DNA of 64,000 bases from Blasia pusilla (GCA_050084515.1 CM114272.1:59768001-59832000); one strand, 5' to 3'. Numbered from the stretch's first letter, positions 33,965-45,359 are shown. Made by a program: numbers and translations. Notes: generated by a model not told the origin, from the sequence alone.

Positions 33965-34186
33965 ATGCAACGGGTGCAAGCTCACCTTCCTAACACTGAC
34001 AATATAGTTGATCCGAGCTTAGGAGTAGTTCCTGCAGGCTTGGTATGTGTGTTGTATGGTGTTGCCTGTGTTGCAACCACTATGCTAGTCTGTGATGGAC
34101 GTTCAAGAAGATGGCATATGGCATGTTTGACGCCACCTCTCACTAGGGTTCCTTGGGGACGATGGATGTGGCTTAAATGCACATAG
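33965..34186 (+). pseudogene. Second PHD-like finger fragment of the gypsy family
   Basis: The + frame reads AHLPNTDNIVDPSLGVVPAG, then MLVCDGRSRRWHMACL and GRWMWLKCT before TAG. It is closely related to the finger at 14905-15147, but several zinc ligands are replaced (for example CDGR for CDGC, and WLKC for CLRC). The 3' flank (to about 34330) also matches the flank of the first copy. Only the C-terminal end of the polyprotein is present; GC-rich element C cuts it upstream. Confidence 0.7.
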
Positions 34187-34850
34187 AGTTGGTAGTTCTA
34201 GATTCCGACTTCTATCTATGATAGCGATGATTAGAAGGTGACAAAGGATGGGGCTATATGAGCACCTGGCCTTTTTTCTCTTAGCGTCCAAGAGATGTAT
34301 GTCATTGTAGGTACTAGAGGACAGCCTCATGAGGTCAAGGATGTCTAGTATCTTTGAAGGCGCTCTACTAGATCTCACCGAGCTCTACTAAAAGATGTGA
34401 CAATTATCGTGCACAAACACATCGCTACACAACATACATCGTTGTTCCCAAACATACGTAACAACACACACGATCCCATGCTAACTCATGGAATCCACAT
34501 ATCGAGATGAGAAGTACCAAAATATCTTCAATTGCCCCTCTAGCTGATGGTTAGATCCCTCTAAATCCAGATAGCCATCTATCCCTACCTACAATGCTAG
34601 GCCACAGGTAATGTGCGAGAGCGGGTTTCTCCTTCGTTTTGGCTCATTTGGAGCCATATTGAAAAACTTAATATTTTGGGTAAGTTGTTGTTTTCCGTAT
34701 AGTTGACTTTTCACTTTGGGAAGTGGCCCTTGATCCGCTAGAGTAGGTCAAGATCCAAGGAGGTGACGTGCAAGCATAGGCTATTGTGGAGAGGGCTTGG
34801 GAGAAGGAAAGGGGTATACCTCCAAGAGAGAATGAGCTCTCAAGCTCTCT
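34187..34850. repeat. Scrambled gypsy 3' end and LTR fragments
   Basis: 34190-34330 matches the sequence between PHD finger and polypurine tract of copy 1, in + orientation. From about 34345 to 34610 the LTR start and its outer flank appear in - orientation (GATGTGACAATTATCGTGC, then CCAAAATATCTTCAATTG). From about 34630 an LTR body fragment runs in + orientation (GGCTCATTTGGAGCCATATT). The switches show rearrangement or nested insertion. Confidence 0.5.
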
Positions 34851-35208
34851 ATTACTAGGATTATCTAAACCTATATTGCATCAAGGTGCAGGGCACCTTG
34901 ATGCGTGGTGGGGATCCAAGGATGTAGCCCTTGGTATGCCAAGATGACGCAAGGGTCCAAGGGCACAACCCTTGGAAAAAAATTTCTATAAATAGAAATA
35001 AGGAAAAATAGGTAAAAAACCCTAGTAGAGTAGTGAAATAGTCGAGAGCTGCAGTGGTAGTGTATTCTCGTATGTCAAGTTATCTCCATGTTCAGGTTCC
35101 ATCGGAGCTCTTCTATGAGCGCACGGACGGACTAGCCCACTTTGTATCTCCAAGATTTGTGATACATTTCACTGATTTAGTCACACTCTGTTTTCTCACA
35201 AAGTAACT
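34851..35208 (+). repeat. Truncated copia-like LTR, relative of the solo LTR at 57715-58148
   Basis: It shares TTACTAGGATTATCTAAAC, CTATATTGCATCAAGG and the end TGTTTTCTCACA with the LTR at 57.7-58.1 kb. The first 120 bp are missing. A 12-bp stem GCATCAAGGTGC / GCACCTTGATGC with a 3-nt loop lies at 34878-34904; it is degraded in the other copy. Confidence 0.6.
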
Positions 35209-35429
35209 GCCAAGGAGGTGGGAAATTCTTTGAATAACAACAAAAATGAAAACCCTTTGATATACTGATTACAAACTCTACATATTTTTTAGGTTACAAA
35301 TGTAAATGAAGGTAAGGGAGGCAAAGAGAGATAAGTTGTCGGACTTGCAACTTTTTAGAATCCGATAGGTTATAACGTGTGGATGATAAGGACTTGGGCA
35401 ATTGTAAGAAGCAAACACACAGACGAGAC

Positions 35430-35566
35430 TAATTTTTAGCCTTGTTCAACTATTGAAAAGAATCTTCGAGCAATAGGGAGACTTATAGAGAATTCAACTT
35501 TCATCAATAACTGCCGTAACTAGAAGGTCCACCCTTACTTGAAGAAAAGCTCTCGACACAACAATG
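35430..35566. repeat. Diverged fragment of the palindrome arm
   Basis: CATCAATAACTGCCGTAACT followed by AGAAGGTCCACCCTTACTTG and CTCTCGACACAACAATGG matches the inner end of the left arm at about 16335-16442. The match ends at the unit boundary (ACAACA versus GACAACG), so it is the end of a third unit copy. Confidence 0.5.
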
Positions 35567-35769
35567 GTATTAATGAAATTGGACGTGAAGGCAATATGCA
35601 ATATTTTGCGAGTACAAGAGATTTTACCTTCATGAGTTCTTATTTTAGGGGATCTTGATGGTATCATTTGGAAAAATCATTTATGTAACTATGGGCCATA
35701 TCATCTTGCAAATATGGATGGGAGTATTCATCCAATCTTGGAAATTATTTCCACACGCTTATGATGTAT

Positions 35770-35911
35770 GTTGTGTAGGTTGGCTAGAGGATCAACCATG
35801 ATGCTTATCTTTGATGGGTGTTCTAAACGATGGCATTTTTCATGTTTGACGTTGCCTCTTAACTTGGTTCCTAAGGGATGTTGGTGTTTTCGTAGATTTG
35901 CATAGGTATTG
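35770..35911 (+). pseudogene. Third PHD-like finger fragment of the gypsy family
   Basis: The + frame reads MMLIFDGCSKRWHFSCLTLP followed by PKGCWCFRRFA and TAG. This is a diverged version of the finger at 14905-15147. It keeps the WH and Cys pair but has lost several ligands. The 3' flank to about 36100 includes a degraded polypurine tract (TAGCTAGGGAGG). This is the oldest of the three copies by eye. Confidence 0.5.
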
Positions 35912-36039
35912 TAGGTACATTACAAGATGACTCTTAATTTTATGGATTGCACAAAGGTGACTAATGATGAGGCAATATAGCACCCCGCTTTCTTATCTTA
36001 GGACCAAAAAGGTGTAGAGCATTTGCACTTGTTTTGTTA

Positions 36040-36130
36040 GGTTATCTGGAGTTAGAGGGATCTAACTACTAGCTAGGGAGGCTATTGGGGTTGTCTAGTC
36101 GTTCATGTGTAGATGTGCTAGGATTTATAG
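36040..36130 (+). repeat. Degraded gypsy polypurine tract and LTR start
   Basis: GGAGTTAGAGGGATCTAAC then CTAGGGAGGCTATTGGGG matches the region before and at the LTR start at 14.73-14.79 kb. Orientation is +, consistent with the PHD fragment just upstream. Confidence 0.4.
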
Positions 36131-37530
36131 TTAGATGGATCTTAGACTTGTGTGCATGACAGTTGATGTATGTTGTTAGCGACGTGTAATGTACAAGAAG
36201 TTTAATAATTGATCTTTTTACAATAATTTTATGAGTTTGATTCCCAAGAGGGTCACGACTATGTGAAAAGAGAGTTCAAGATGACGGTTATCTTGCAATA
36301 TTTGTAGTTAAGTATGTATATTTCTGATTCAATCACTTATCAGTGTATTTTTCTCTCTATTAGTACCAAGATTTCTTTCCTCGATTCTCTCCAGTGGAAT
36401 TGAAATCACTCTCAGGTAGATCTTCACTCAACATCAAAGAACCTCATAGAGACCTCAACAAGAAGTTGGCTTCTACTACTTTCGGAACTCAATCCGTCTA
36501 GGCAGGCTACTCGCTGTCAAACAGATTTCTTACAACTCTGTGTTGATTATTCTAACGATGGAAGTGTTCTCTTGATTCACTCTTCACTCTGCAGACCCAA
36601 TCAAAATTCTCAGACATATGCATCACACATCAGAATGAAGAAATGAGCGCTTTACTACTCCATCAAGAATGAGAAAGCTTATACAAGCTCGAGAGGGTAC
36701 TACTCCCTTGCTCGGACCATTCCTACAGCATAAGGAGTTTGTGAAAGAATGATGATGATAGCTACTTTCATGCTTCTTAAATATCTTCCGAGGTAGTAGT
36801 AGGCCCAAAGATCTAAAGCGTCTCTTACGAATCTAGTGTCTATTGAGAGTTTGTAACTACCTTAATCTACGGTTCTCTTATCTTTTCCTATGATCGCTAT
36901 GAATCCGTTGGGCGTAATTGGCCTAACTTCCTATCTGGTCCAAAAAGTTTGCTGCTAAGTCTGGACTTCTTCTTCTTCCCATGAGGACGAAGCTCTTCTT
37001 GATGACGAAGCGCTGCATTCTTCGCTCTTGTTCCAGGTCTTTCGTTCTTCGTGCTTTGCTGAAGAGCGAAGTACTTCTTCCTCTTCTTCTTCATCAAGCT
37101 TTGTTCAAGAGCGAAGCACTTCATTAACAAGTTCTTAATAAGGCTTCGTTGTCTTTTCCAAGCTTCGCTCTTAGTCTTTAGACTTTGTTACCGCATTTCC
37201 ATCTCCTCTAAGGCAAATCCTTGATTTTCCACCTCTCTGCCTTGTCTTAGGAGCTTGTGATCTATTTCAATATAACTCATTCTTCCAATTTCACAAACAT
37301 AATATCTAAAACAGTCTTATATGTACAATCTTCACCTCATAGAATCCGTATTCCTTGAATCAAAATGTATAAATTTCTAAAAGTACAAAATTATGGGTAT
37401 CACACGACGTCTATTCCCATGAAAACTCTCATGATAGATGAGACATAGGGTGAGATAGTATTGAGGATTTAGAAGGGTCTTGTACTTTGCTATTTTGAGA
37501 GGTCACATATGACCTAGTCTAAGGAGGTGA
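36131..37530. other. Repeat-rich AT DNA, no gene recognised
   Basis: Between about 36960 and 37180 the words GAAGCGCTGCATTC, TTCGCTCTTG and GAGCGAAG recur in both orientations. Such recurring words are common in plant LTRs. No frame has a known motif. Confidence 0.3.
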
Positions 37531-37534
37531 CCTA

Positions 37535-37620
37535 CAAACAAGGTTGCACGGAAATGGACATGTCCTCAAACATGCTCGGACCGTACCCGGGCCCACCCAA
37601 GCCCACATGGCGCACAGTTA
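37535..37620. repeat. GC-rich repeat element, edge only (copy E)
   Basis: CAAGGTTGCACGGAAATGGA followed by CATGTCCTCAAACATGC and GGGCCCACCCAAGCCCAC is the left edge seen in copy B. It then joins gypsy copy 2 where the PHD finger would have followed. Almost all of the core is missing. Confidence 0.45.
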
Positions 37621-37699
37621 CACACATGGTCCTTTCAAACTGTCCCTCTAACACTAGATGGCAAAGTTTCATGCACTCTCAAGATGGTTCGCCTTGCTG

Positions 37700-38470
37700 T
37701 CACATGCAACGTCATGGGTGCGGTCTACAGGAAGTAGACATAGTCTCTCTGATGAAATATGTGGATAGTCCATTGAGAACTACCTCCTTAAATAGTCACA
37801 TACCTCAACGTATTTTGATATTGCAAAATCGCCAAGTTCTCAAACGCCATGGGCATGACTCTCCTAAACAACTCAGCCCTCTAAGAACATCCTCGCATCC
37901 ATACATCAGGGTTTTTAAGGTTCAACACCTTACCAACATCTTGACCAATGGCTATAGGTAAATCTGGCTCTTGGCCATAAAGTAGCAAGTATGGTGAGAA
38001 AAACGCTACAGATGCCTACCTACTAAATGTGTTTCCCATCGCCAACCACACAAATTGAAGGTCCCAATCTCCTAGGTGGCCTCTCTGCAAGTCATACTTG
38101 CATAATCCTCTCTTTACCATCTATACAGCCCTCTTCGCTAGTTTTAGGCCTTATGTGATAAGGCGTTGATCGACCACCGCACCACTTCGCGAGATCATCC
38201 TGAGGCGGATGGACCGCAAAACTTTGTACCCTGGTTTGTCAACAACTCAGTTGGGGCATTCTAATGACTCACCACTTGATCTAGGAAGGCATACGCTACT
38301 CCCTCTCTCGCTTTGTCAGGAAATGCAACCAACTCTATCCACTTTGAGAAGTGTTTGACCATCACCAACACGTAACGACTATGGCGTTGCGTCAAAGGTT
38401 AAGGTCATGCAAAATCCAAACTCCATCTATAACCTAAATCCACGATCGGAAGTAGACGCAATAGTGGAGT
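37700..38470 (-). pseudogene. Gypsy integrase (copy 2)
   Basis: The nucleotide sequence parallels 17760-18540 of copy 1 over its whole length, including the regions encoding the catalytic Asp residues and the SPYLLLYGRE segment. Many more stops are present than in copy 1. A short rearrangement near 38130-38230 scrambles the third catalytic region. Confidence 0.75.
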
Positions 38471-38519
38471 TGGAGCATTGAACGATGCCCGGACCCTATC
38501 ACACACCATACACTTGGTA

Positions 38520-38559
38520 TACCGTGGTGTCATGCATCAGTGTGCATGACACCACGGTA
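38520..38559. repeat. 17-bp perfect hairpin inside gypsy copy 2
   Basis: TACCGTGGTGTCATGCA, a 6-nt loop TCAGTG, then the exact reverse complement. It sits at the border of a roughly 330 bp segment (to about 38845) that copy 1 lacks. On the - strand that segment keeps the YWW word of the integrase zinc-binding domain. Confidence 0.8.
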
Positions 38560-39468
38560 AAAACCTAGCACAGTGGCCAGCCACAGTTATGAGCGGGATA
38601 GAAGTTAGGAGTAGTTCGGCCTTACCAAACTTCCTTTTGCTTCCGCGTATGTTCCACTAGCCAAGACTTTTCCCGAATCACGTCGCAACATATGGAACAT
38701 GGTAACAAAAAAGTCTGGCAGCGTAGCCAGGAATGAGAGTAAAGTGGATGACTACCCGTCCGAGTGTAGAAAACATTACCTTGGGACGGCTTCTCAAGGA
38801 TATATGGACATATGTGAGGATGATTGCCACCAATACTGTATCTGGAGCAAGTTGTACGTCCACTTCACTCCAAAATTACCCAACTCCTTGTAGGCATGAT
38901 GCACAAAATGTGGTCTCTCTAAAGGATGAGGCACTATACGTACTCTACCATCCTCCCAAACTTGCAACACATGTGTCCCCTCCCACCAAAATTTTCTAGC
39001 TTGTTATAGGATCCAATCTTGCTCTTTAGCACCCAATGTGCTCGCGATACTGCCAATACGCAAGTACTCCAAGACTACTCCATCGTCATGAATATCTCGG
39101 CCACCTATCATCTCCTCACCGGCCTCTAGATCTAAGGACTCTCCATCAAACCTCACCATCAAAGTCTCAACACTTTGGCTCTCCATAGCCAACAAGCCCA
39201 AATAGACTGACGCGTGCCATCTTGGCATCAACTCCTCATCACTCCAGGCCAATGAGCTCCAGTCACATCTCACTAACTCGGGCATGCGTTATGGCTCAAA
39301 CCATCTGCATCCTGGTTGAGCGTCCCAGGTCTATGCACCACTTGGAAATCATACTCTTGCAACAAGAGAGCCTACCTCGCAAGCTTTCCTGTAAGCTTGT
39401 TGGACTCGATCAACCACTTAAGTGGCTTATGATCAGTAATAATGGTAAAACTTGAAATGCGCGATAGC

Positions 39469-39837
39469 CTACATTGCAGCCAAGCACTCACCCTCATACA
39501 AGCTATACTTCACCTTTGCAATGTTATTCAAGCGACTAGCGTAAGCCATCATGAACTCTCTACCCTTATCGTCATGTTGGGTGAGCATGGCTCCAAGCCC
39601 CAACATGCACAAATTTGTACGCAATTGGAAAGGACGTCCCCTGATCGGTCTCCTCAATATGGATACAGACGTCAATCTCTCCTTGATTAGTTGAAATGGT
39701 CTCATTTGCTCATCCCCCGAGTGCCGCTCCTTATCCACCTTGGTCAGCAAGGTTAGCGGCTTTGTAATCAAACTGAAACGCTTGGAGTACCGTCGATTGA
39801 AGTTTTCCAATCCCAAAAATGCACAAACTCGACTCAC
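39469..39837 (-). pseudogene. Gypsy RNase H (copy 2)
   Basis: The frame includes RVCAFLGLENFNRR, RGRPFQLRTNLCMLGLGAML, GREFMMAYASRLNN and SLYEGECLAAM. It parallels the copy 1 domain. The first catalytic Asp (HTDWS in copy 1) is Asn here (RTNLC). Confidence 0.85.
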
Positions 39838-40502
39838 ATGTATATGGCGTGGAATGCTTAAAATAGCCTTTACCTTCGTCTGCTACACACCAAGGCCACC
39901 TAGGTATATGGTATGATCCAAGTATTCAATCTGGTTGTAGAAGAACTTGCACTTGCCTAGATGTAGCTTTAGCCAAGGTACTCCAATCGTCGAAACATCT
40001 CCTTCAGATGACGCTCATGCTCCTCAACCGTAGCGCTAAATACTACAATGTCATCAATATAACACCTACCAAAATCAAGACTTGCCAAGATCCTATCCAT
40101 GACCTTTGAAGCTCAGTCGGAGCGTTCTTTAGCCAGTATCTCTGGTTGCTATGGTGCAACCCCGTCTTGGACAACATGACTTGACGGCTCCCCTGCAACC
40201 AACTGCAAAATCTGATTTTCCTTACGTGCAATACTAAGAACGACGCTCAATGCTGCACCTATCATCTCTCAGCGTACCTGCAAAACATCCCAAGAAGTCC
40301 AAGGGTGTCTCTCCCGATCACCCATGCAGTGTCGATCTTCTCGGGTCTTGCCCCCAGCTACTGCCTCAATCATCTCGGTAGGCATAGGGCTCACCAACGT
40401 AATAGTTGTGATATGTCGCATCCTCAAACGATGCTACTGAGCTGCTCCTAAGCTGATAATCCATATCAAGCAGTTCAAGTCCATTTCTTGACCCAAGACA
40501 TG

Positions 40503-40890
40503 TCATTGTGATGCCTCTAATATTGACGGTACTGCCGTCACTCTTGTGGGAAATCCCACCGCTCGATTTTGCTCATGGGCGTTGGGCTCCACTAACCGTT
40601 GTACGAGGTCATCCCAAAACAAGCCAAGTCCGGCCTCCTTGAATGCATAGGAAGCGGGAAAACTCACAAAATTAGGAAAGGTTGCCAATGGCATGCCAAT
40701 TCTCTTGACCACAGTCAACGGAGGTCGATCATCGTGCCTCACTACCTATGATTGACGACTTGGATCCATAATAGAATCCACCAACAAGTGGGAGGGGTGC
40801 TCTAGTCTTTCATATGCCCTCCGCAACACCTCATGTGGCACCAAGTTGGTCCACCAAAGACGCGGGCGACGTGCTCGTGAACCTACACTC
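40503..40890 (-). pseudogene. C5-methyltransferase C-terminal part (copy 2)
   Basis: The frame 40742-40503 reads DDRPPLTVVKRIGMPLATFP, then AFKEAGLGLFWDD and EQNRAVGFPTRVTAV, the target-recognition and motif IX-X part of the domain. Further upstream (to about 40890) the sequence parallels the WWTNLVPHEVL region of copy 1 and then stops at an unrelated junction. At the position where copy 1 has TGA this copy has CGA (Arg in DDRPPL), which shows the copy 1 stop is a decay mutation. The catalytic part is not present. Confidence 0.75.
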
Positions 40891-40895
40891 GCCAT

Positions 40896-42050
40896 TCCAT
40901 AATCCCAAAAAATTAACAAGAAAATTCAAATCCGTAATCTTCAAATAGAATAGTTTATTTCAAGAGCTGGTTGGAATTCAATTAGCCTCCCATCCTCTAG
41001 CCATGCCTCATTTTCATCGTCATTGGAGGCGTAATGTCCTATCCAAGCAACAGAGGAAGTGTCTTGTACTTTTGCTTTGCCCGCCAATCTTGAGTTGTGC
41101 CTCAGGAGGAGAATAGAATCCAAAGAGCGCATTGCCTTCTTCCTCTTGTGAATCGTTGGTGCCTCAAATCTTACAAAAAAAAGAGGTAAGATCAAGGGGC
41201 TTGAAACTTGCAATACACCAACTAAAATGGGATTGCGTTTCATCTTTCCTCCAAGACCAGAAACGCAACAACGACAACATGGTCAAAAAAATTCTACTCC
41301 ACTAGATAGGGTACATATCCCACTATTTCAAGGAGCCATTCATCTCTGTGTTGGAGGATTTTTTTTAATCTGCACATATCACTTCACAAGAAACAAATGA
41401 TTACGATTCCATGTTTGCAATTGCAGGGATATGAATGTTCTACATCACAAGCCACCCCATAGACAAGAACATTACCTCCTCCACCTTGGTCTAAAAGTGG
41501 AATTCCTTGGTGGCTTCCTATGGTGATACAATCACCATTACTAAATGGGAGCCAACAAACCTGGCCTATAAATGTTCAACCTCAGCAAGCATGGCCGACA
41601 ATTGCTCATATATCTCAACAACCATCTTGGGTACGTGTAAACCTTTCACTTATGCATTGTAGTATGAGAAGGTTATGTTTGAGTTTTTGTATTATGCTAC
41701 TTATATCCATGGTCTCTTGTAGGGCGGGGCATCGTTCCCTCCACCAACGCATGTACAGACTACAAGCGTAGAGGACAATAGGTACCTAGGGTTTCCCAGT
41801 AGAACATAGTCTTGTACTACGCCAAGTCCTACAAAGGATGCAACCATCCCTAGTGGTACTTTTGCAAGTAATACATTGTAATAGCTATGGGTTCGTAGAG
41901 TTCCAATATTGTACATTTTTTTTGTTATTAACTTGAATTACCAAGTACTTATCTAATTTTTTTCCTCTAGAATGCAATGGCAATAGGAGAACAGAAAAGT
42001 AGAACCAAGCGTGACTTGTGGGCACAAGATGTATCTACTCGTAAGTAGCA
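40896..42050. other. No gene assigned; probable start of CACTA-like remnant
   Basis: Frames such as 41520-41771 (+) are Gln/Pro/Trp-rich without a known domain. The left terminus of the CACTA-like element is not visible. The stretch may contain its first exons. Confidence 0.25.
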
Positions 42051-42301
42051 AAATCTCAAGCTTAGGTGTGAGTTGATGCCCAATGGTATTCCTTCCACAA
42101 AGTTTCGAGGTTATGAACCTTGGTTGAATGAGCTAAAGGTATGGTCAATGAGATACTTGGACTTGTCTTGCGTCGAGCTTAGTAAGCATAATGCCATAAG
42201 TATGGCAGTTGGACAAAATCATGTCCTTGAGGCGTATGCCTAAATTGGTGCACCATCTCTCTCCCTTGAGTTCTTAAGAAACAAGATTGCTCAATTGTTG
42301 A

Positions 42302-42520
42302 AGATAGAGTAATCTAATTTTAAGAATTATTGGATCAACCATTGGGCTCATCGTGGTGTCTTATCCCATCTAGACACAAATGAGGCTTTATGGGGAAGAT
42401 TGGTAGATTATTGGATTTCCAATGAGAGTAAAGTGAAAGCTGAAAATATGGTTCGAGCAAGTACAAAGGTCCAAAATTTAAATCATTCAGGTCACGGAGG
42501 TCTAGATGGACTTGATGTAA
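42302..42520 (+). pseudogene. En/Spm-type transposase-associated fragment
   Basis: The + frame contains EALWGRLVDYWISNESKVKA, then ENMVRASTKVQN and HSGHGG. This resembles the conserved W..Lv.yW.s...k..s..n..nR....Hs.GskS pattern of the plant transposase (Ptta/En/Spm) family. It is a short piece with stops on both sides. Confidence 0.45.
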
Positions 42521-44265
42521 CTTTCCTATGCATTCTCTTATTGTACAAATGCACTCCTGATTGTTGATTTCCTTAGACCTACCTATAGAGAGAATGGTCT
42601 TGGTATGGATCCCAACAATGCTTCGGGATGTTGTATTATGTGTAGGGCCCAAAATCAGATACTAATGCACGCGGGACACAAGGAGTAGTGCTTGAATCCA
42701 TCCCCCTACGTTGAACTTGTACAAATATGAGCTCACCGGTAACATTTCCTAAACTTCTTTTTGCTCAAAGTTATTATGTTGGTATAAACTAGCAACAGTA
42801 AAGGGGATAGTTTATTTGCCAATGGAGGAAGAGCTCCATAGAGAGGGGTGACAAAGATATGACAATGAACCTTGGTAAGGTTTCATTACTTTCAAATGTT
42901 ATTAAGTTAATGCCTTGTATATTGTAATGAATTCTGATTTTATAGGATTCTATTTGACATTATTTTGTGCCTTGAATCTATGGTGGAAAGGTGGTGTGGA
43001 TCAAAATATAGACAATGAGGAGAAGTCCTCTCCAAAGAAAAGGCAGAAGTCGAAAGGACATGTAGATGTTGGGAACGAGCAGGGAAGTGATACGTGGTTT
43101 GGAGGCTCAAAAAAGAGACAAAGGCAAGCTCTTTCGTGTAGGTTTAATATTCATATTGTTTCATGCTATATTTACTGATAAATATTTCTCTAGACAGTTA
43201 CTTCATGGTGTAAGAATCGTGAAATTCTCACATAGTCTACCAAGACAAGGATGTTCATTCAAGAAGGTAAAATAAAGCACATGTCCTTTTTTGGTTTTTT
43301 TTGTTAATAAAGGATGTAAGTTTTAATATATTGACAAGTGCCACTTTGTATTAGCGATATTTCCAGTTGCGTATTGAAGATCATGTTCACCTCACTAAAC
43401 CAAGTTGAGCAGGATGGTCCTCGGCTCTGGAGTTTTTACAAGTTTTGGAGGCAAAGAAAAGTTCCATGGGAATGACATTCCACTTGGCATGGTGAGAATC
43501 AACTTGACAGATGTCACCGAGATTATATCTTGTGGACTCCAAGTATAGATGATGAACCGCTTCAAGTAACTTTTGGCGATGCATTAGGTTTGACCATGCT
43601 TTGTCCAGAAATGCATACAAGGAAGTGTGTAGGTTAGAACTACCTATGATCCATTTTTAAAGTTAGAGAAGTGTTCAAACTGTTATTTCTGATTAGTTTA
43701 GATCACTTTCACACACTTTTGAAACATCTTCACTATCTTGTATCCGTCAGTGCCCAAAATGGTTTATATAACAAGACCTTGTCTTTTTTGTTCACACAAC
43801 ATTTATTTGTGTAAGTCATGGATCTAGACTAAATGTATGAGACATCTTTAAGCTTATCTTCTATTTTAGTTGTTCGTATGTCAAGTTGCACAAAAATATG
43901 GCCAAATTTTTTTTAATCAGGCTTTGTACTTGTTTCAACTCTCACTTGCATGATTCACACTTTACATATAGGCAAAGCAAGTTGAACTTGCTTGGCCATC
44001 ATTCAAATGCATGGCTTAATTGTTATTGGTTTCTAATCTTTACTATAATAAATTGATGTGATTTTGAATTGTATTTCAAGAAGTCATAGTTAAATGACTC
44101 ACCAAGTCATTCTTACTAGATTGCATGAGATCTGAGTCACAACGTCATAACTACCACATTCCTACAAGCATGACTACGGAAGTCGTACAAAAAACTTACA
44201 TGCCAAACTACTCACAATAAAATGACTCATTGAGTTGAGAGCTCCTAAGTGCTAGTCATAACACA

Positions 44266-44520
44266 ATGACTCTCATAGTCATATACGTCCCAAACCCTAA
44301 ATTTTACTCATTTTATGACTAGGCCACTCAACTTTAACAATTACCCTACTTCAATTACCTAACCAATCATTATAAAATGACTTCCACAATCATATACTAC
44401 CCAAGCCCTCAAATTTACTCATTTCATAACTAGGATGGTCAAATTTAATGACTGCCCTGGTTCAATATCCTAACTAGTAGTCATGAAAACATGACTTCCA
44501 TAGTCATATAAGTCCCTCAT
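44266..44520. repeat. Tandem repeat of about 112 bp (2.3 units) in the CACTA subterminal region
   Basis: Units start at about 44266, 44377 and 44491 with ATGACT(T/C)CCATAGTCATAT-like sequence and share AAATTTACTCATTT and CCT(A/G)GTTCAAT-like words. Each start contains an ATGACT...AGTCAT inverted pair. Confidence 0.6.
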
Positions 44521-44840
44521 ACTAGCTTACTATGATAGACATATCATAACAACTATCAATTTTGTCTTTTGTCCACATATTATGCTGACATGTCAAGGTT
44601 TACTCGTCACCATAGTGTTTTGCCATGTCACTAACGTGACGTGTTAGTCCTCCCTGTATGACTCAACCATTGAGTTCGATAGGAAGGACAATACTTCCAT
44701 GTCAGCAAACTATTGTAGTTGCCCTAGTCATTACAAATATATGGCTTGGCTTTTGTGACTCAACGAGTCACTAGTCATTCCCAATCGTGGACTGTGACAT
44801 ATAACTGAGATGAGTTACAAATCCTAGTCATAAAACACAA

Positions 44841-44853
44841 TTTTTTTGTAGTG
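44841..44853 (-). repeat. CACTA-type terminal inverted repeat
   Basis: The - strand reads CACTACAAAAAAA. It is the only clear copy of this terminus in the region. Confidence 0.6.
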
Positions 44854-45179
44854 AGAAGAAAATTGCAAAGTCAGTACACAAGCATATAAAAAAATCTCTT
44901 TCTATCACATTCCATCTAAAGTACCTAGGGAGCCATTGAAGACAACAAAGTCCCCCGCAGCAACCTTAGGAAATCGAGAGAAGTAGAGAAGTATGAGAGA
45001 AATAATTGATTGGCCCGGTCTTTAGGTAGGAGGAGGAGGAAAAAGGGGGCGCGGATTCGGGGTTTGGCGCCAAATTGGGCATCGGGTCATCTAACACCCC
45101 ATAAATCCGGATATTGGCCAGCTTTTGTGTGTTAGGATTTGCTGCAATTGGTAAATGGGCAAAAACATAAATTTACCCG

Positions 45180-45335
45180 TGAATTTTTGGTCTGCGGTAG
45201 GCTTGTTGGATGGATTGGGCCTCCACTGGACGGACTAAGGCTCGCACACGGCCCTACGCGGGCTTGAGTTCATACCCAGGATGAATATGGACATGTCTAC
45301 AGACACAAACTTTGTCCATGTGCAATCCTGATGTC
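45180..45335. repeat. GC-rich repeat element, copy F (degraded)
   Basis: The right edge GACACAAACTTTGTCCATGT followed by GCAATCCTG is a decayed version of the copy A edge. Inside, GGACGGACTAAGGCTCGC and CTACGCGGGCTTGAG recall the GC core. Confidence 0.45.
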
Positions 45336-45359
45336 ATACTAGGAACTAATAGATGACAA

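Larger units (their letters stand above)
37605..40895 (-). mobile_element. Ty3/gypsy retrotransposon copy 2 (partial)
   Basis: It is collinear with copy 1 on the - strand. From high to low coordinate it has the methyltransferase C-terminus (40503-40890), a reverse transcriptase remnant (40043-40231), RNase H (39469-39837), the RNase H tail and tether (about 39040-39380) and integrase (about 37700-38470). About 600 bp covering most of the reverse transcriptase are deleted near 40110. The junction of integrase tail and PHD region has no palindrome insertion here, so it serves as a near-empty site. It lacks gag, protease and PHD. No LTRs are attached. Confidence 0.85.
42051..44853 (-). mobile_element. 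CACTA (En/Spm)-like element remnant
   Basis: The - strand begins CACTACAAAAAAA at 44853, the classic CACTA terminal sequence. Behind it lies about 800 bp of subterminal sequence rich in ATGACT/AGTCAT words, as in CACTA subterminal regions. A transposase-associated fragment is at 42302-42520. The other terminus is not found, and no TnpD-like catalytic frame is intact. The strand given is that of the visible terminus; the protein-coding fragment reads on +. Confidence 0.5.
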
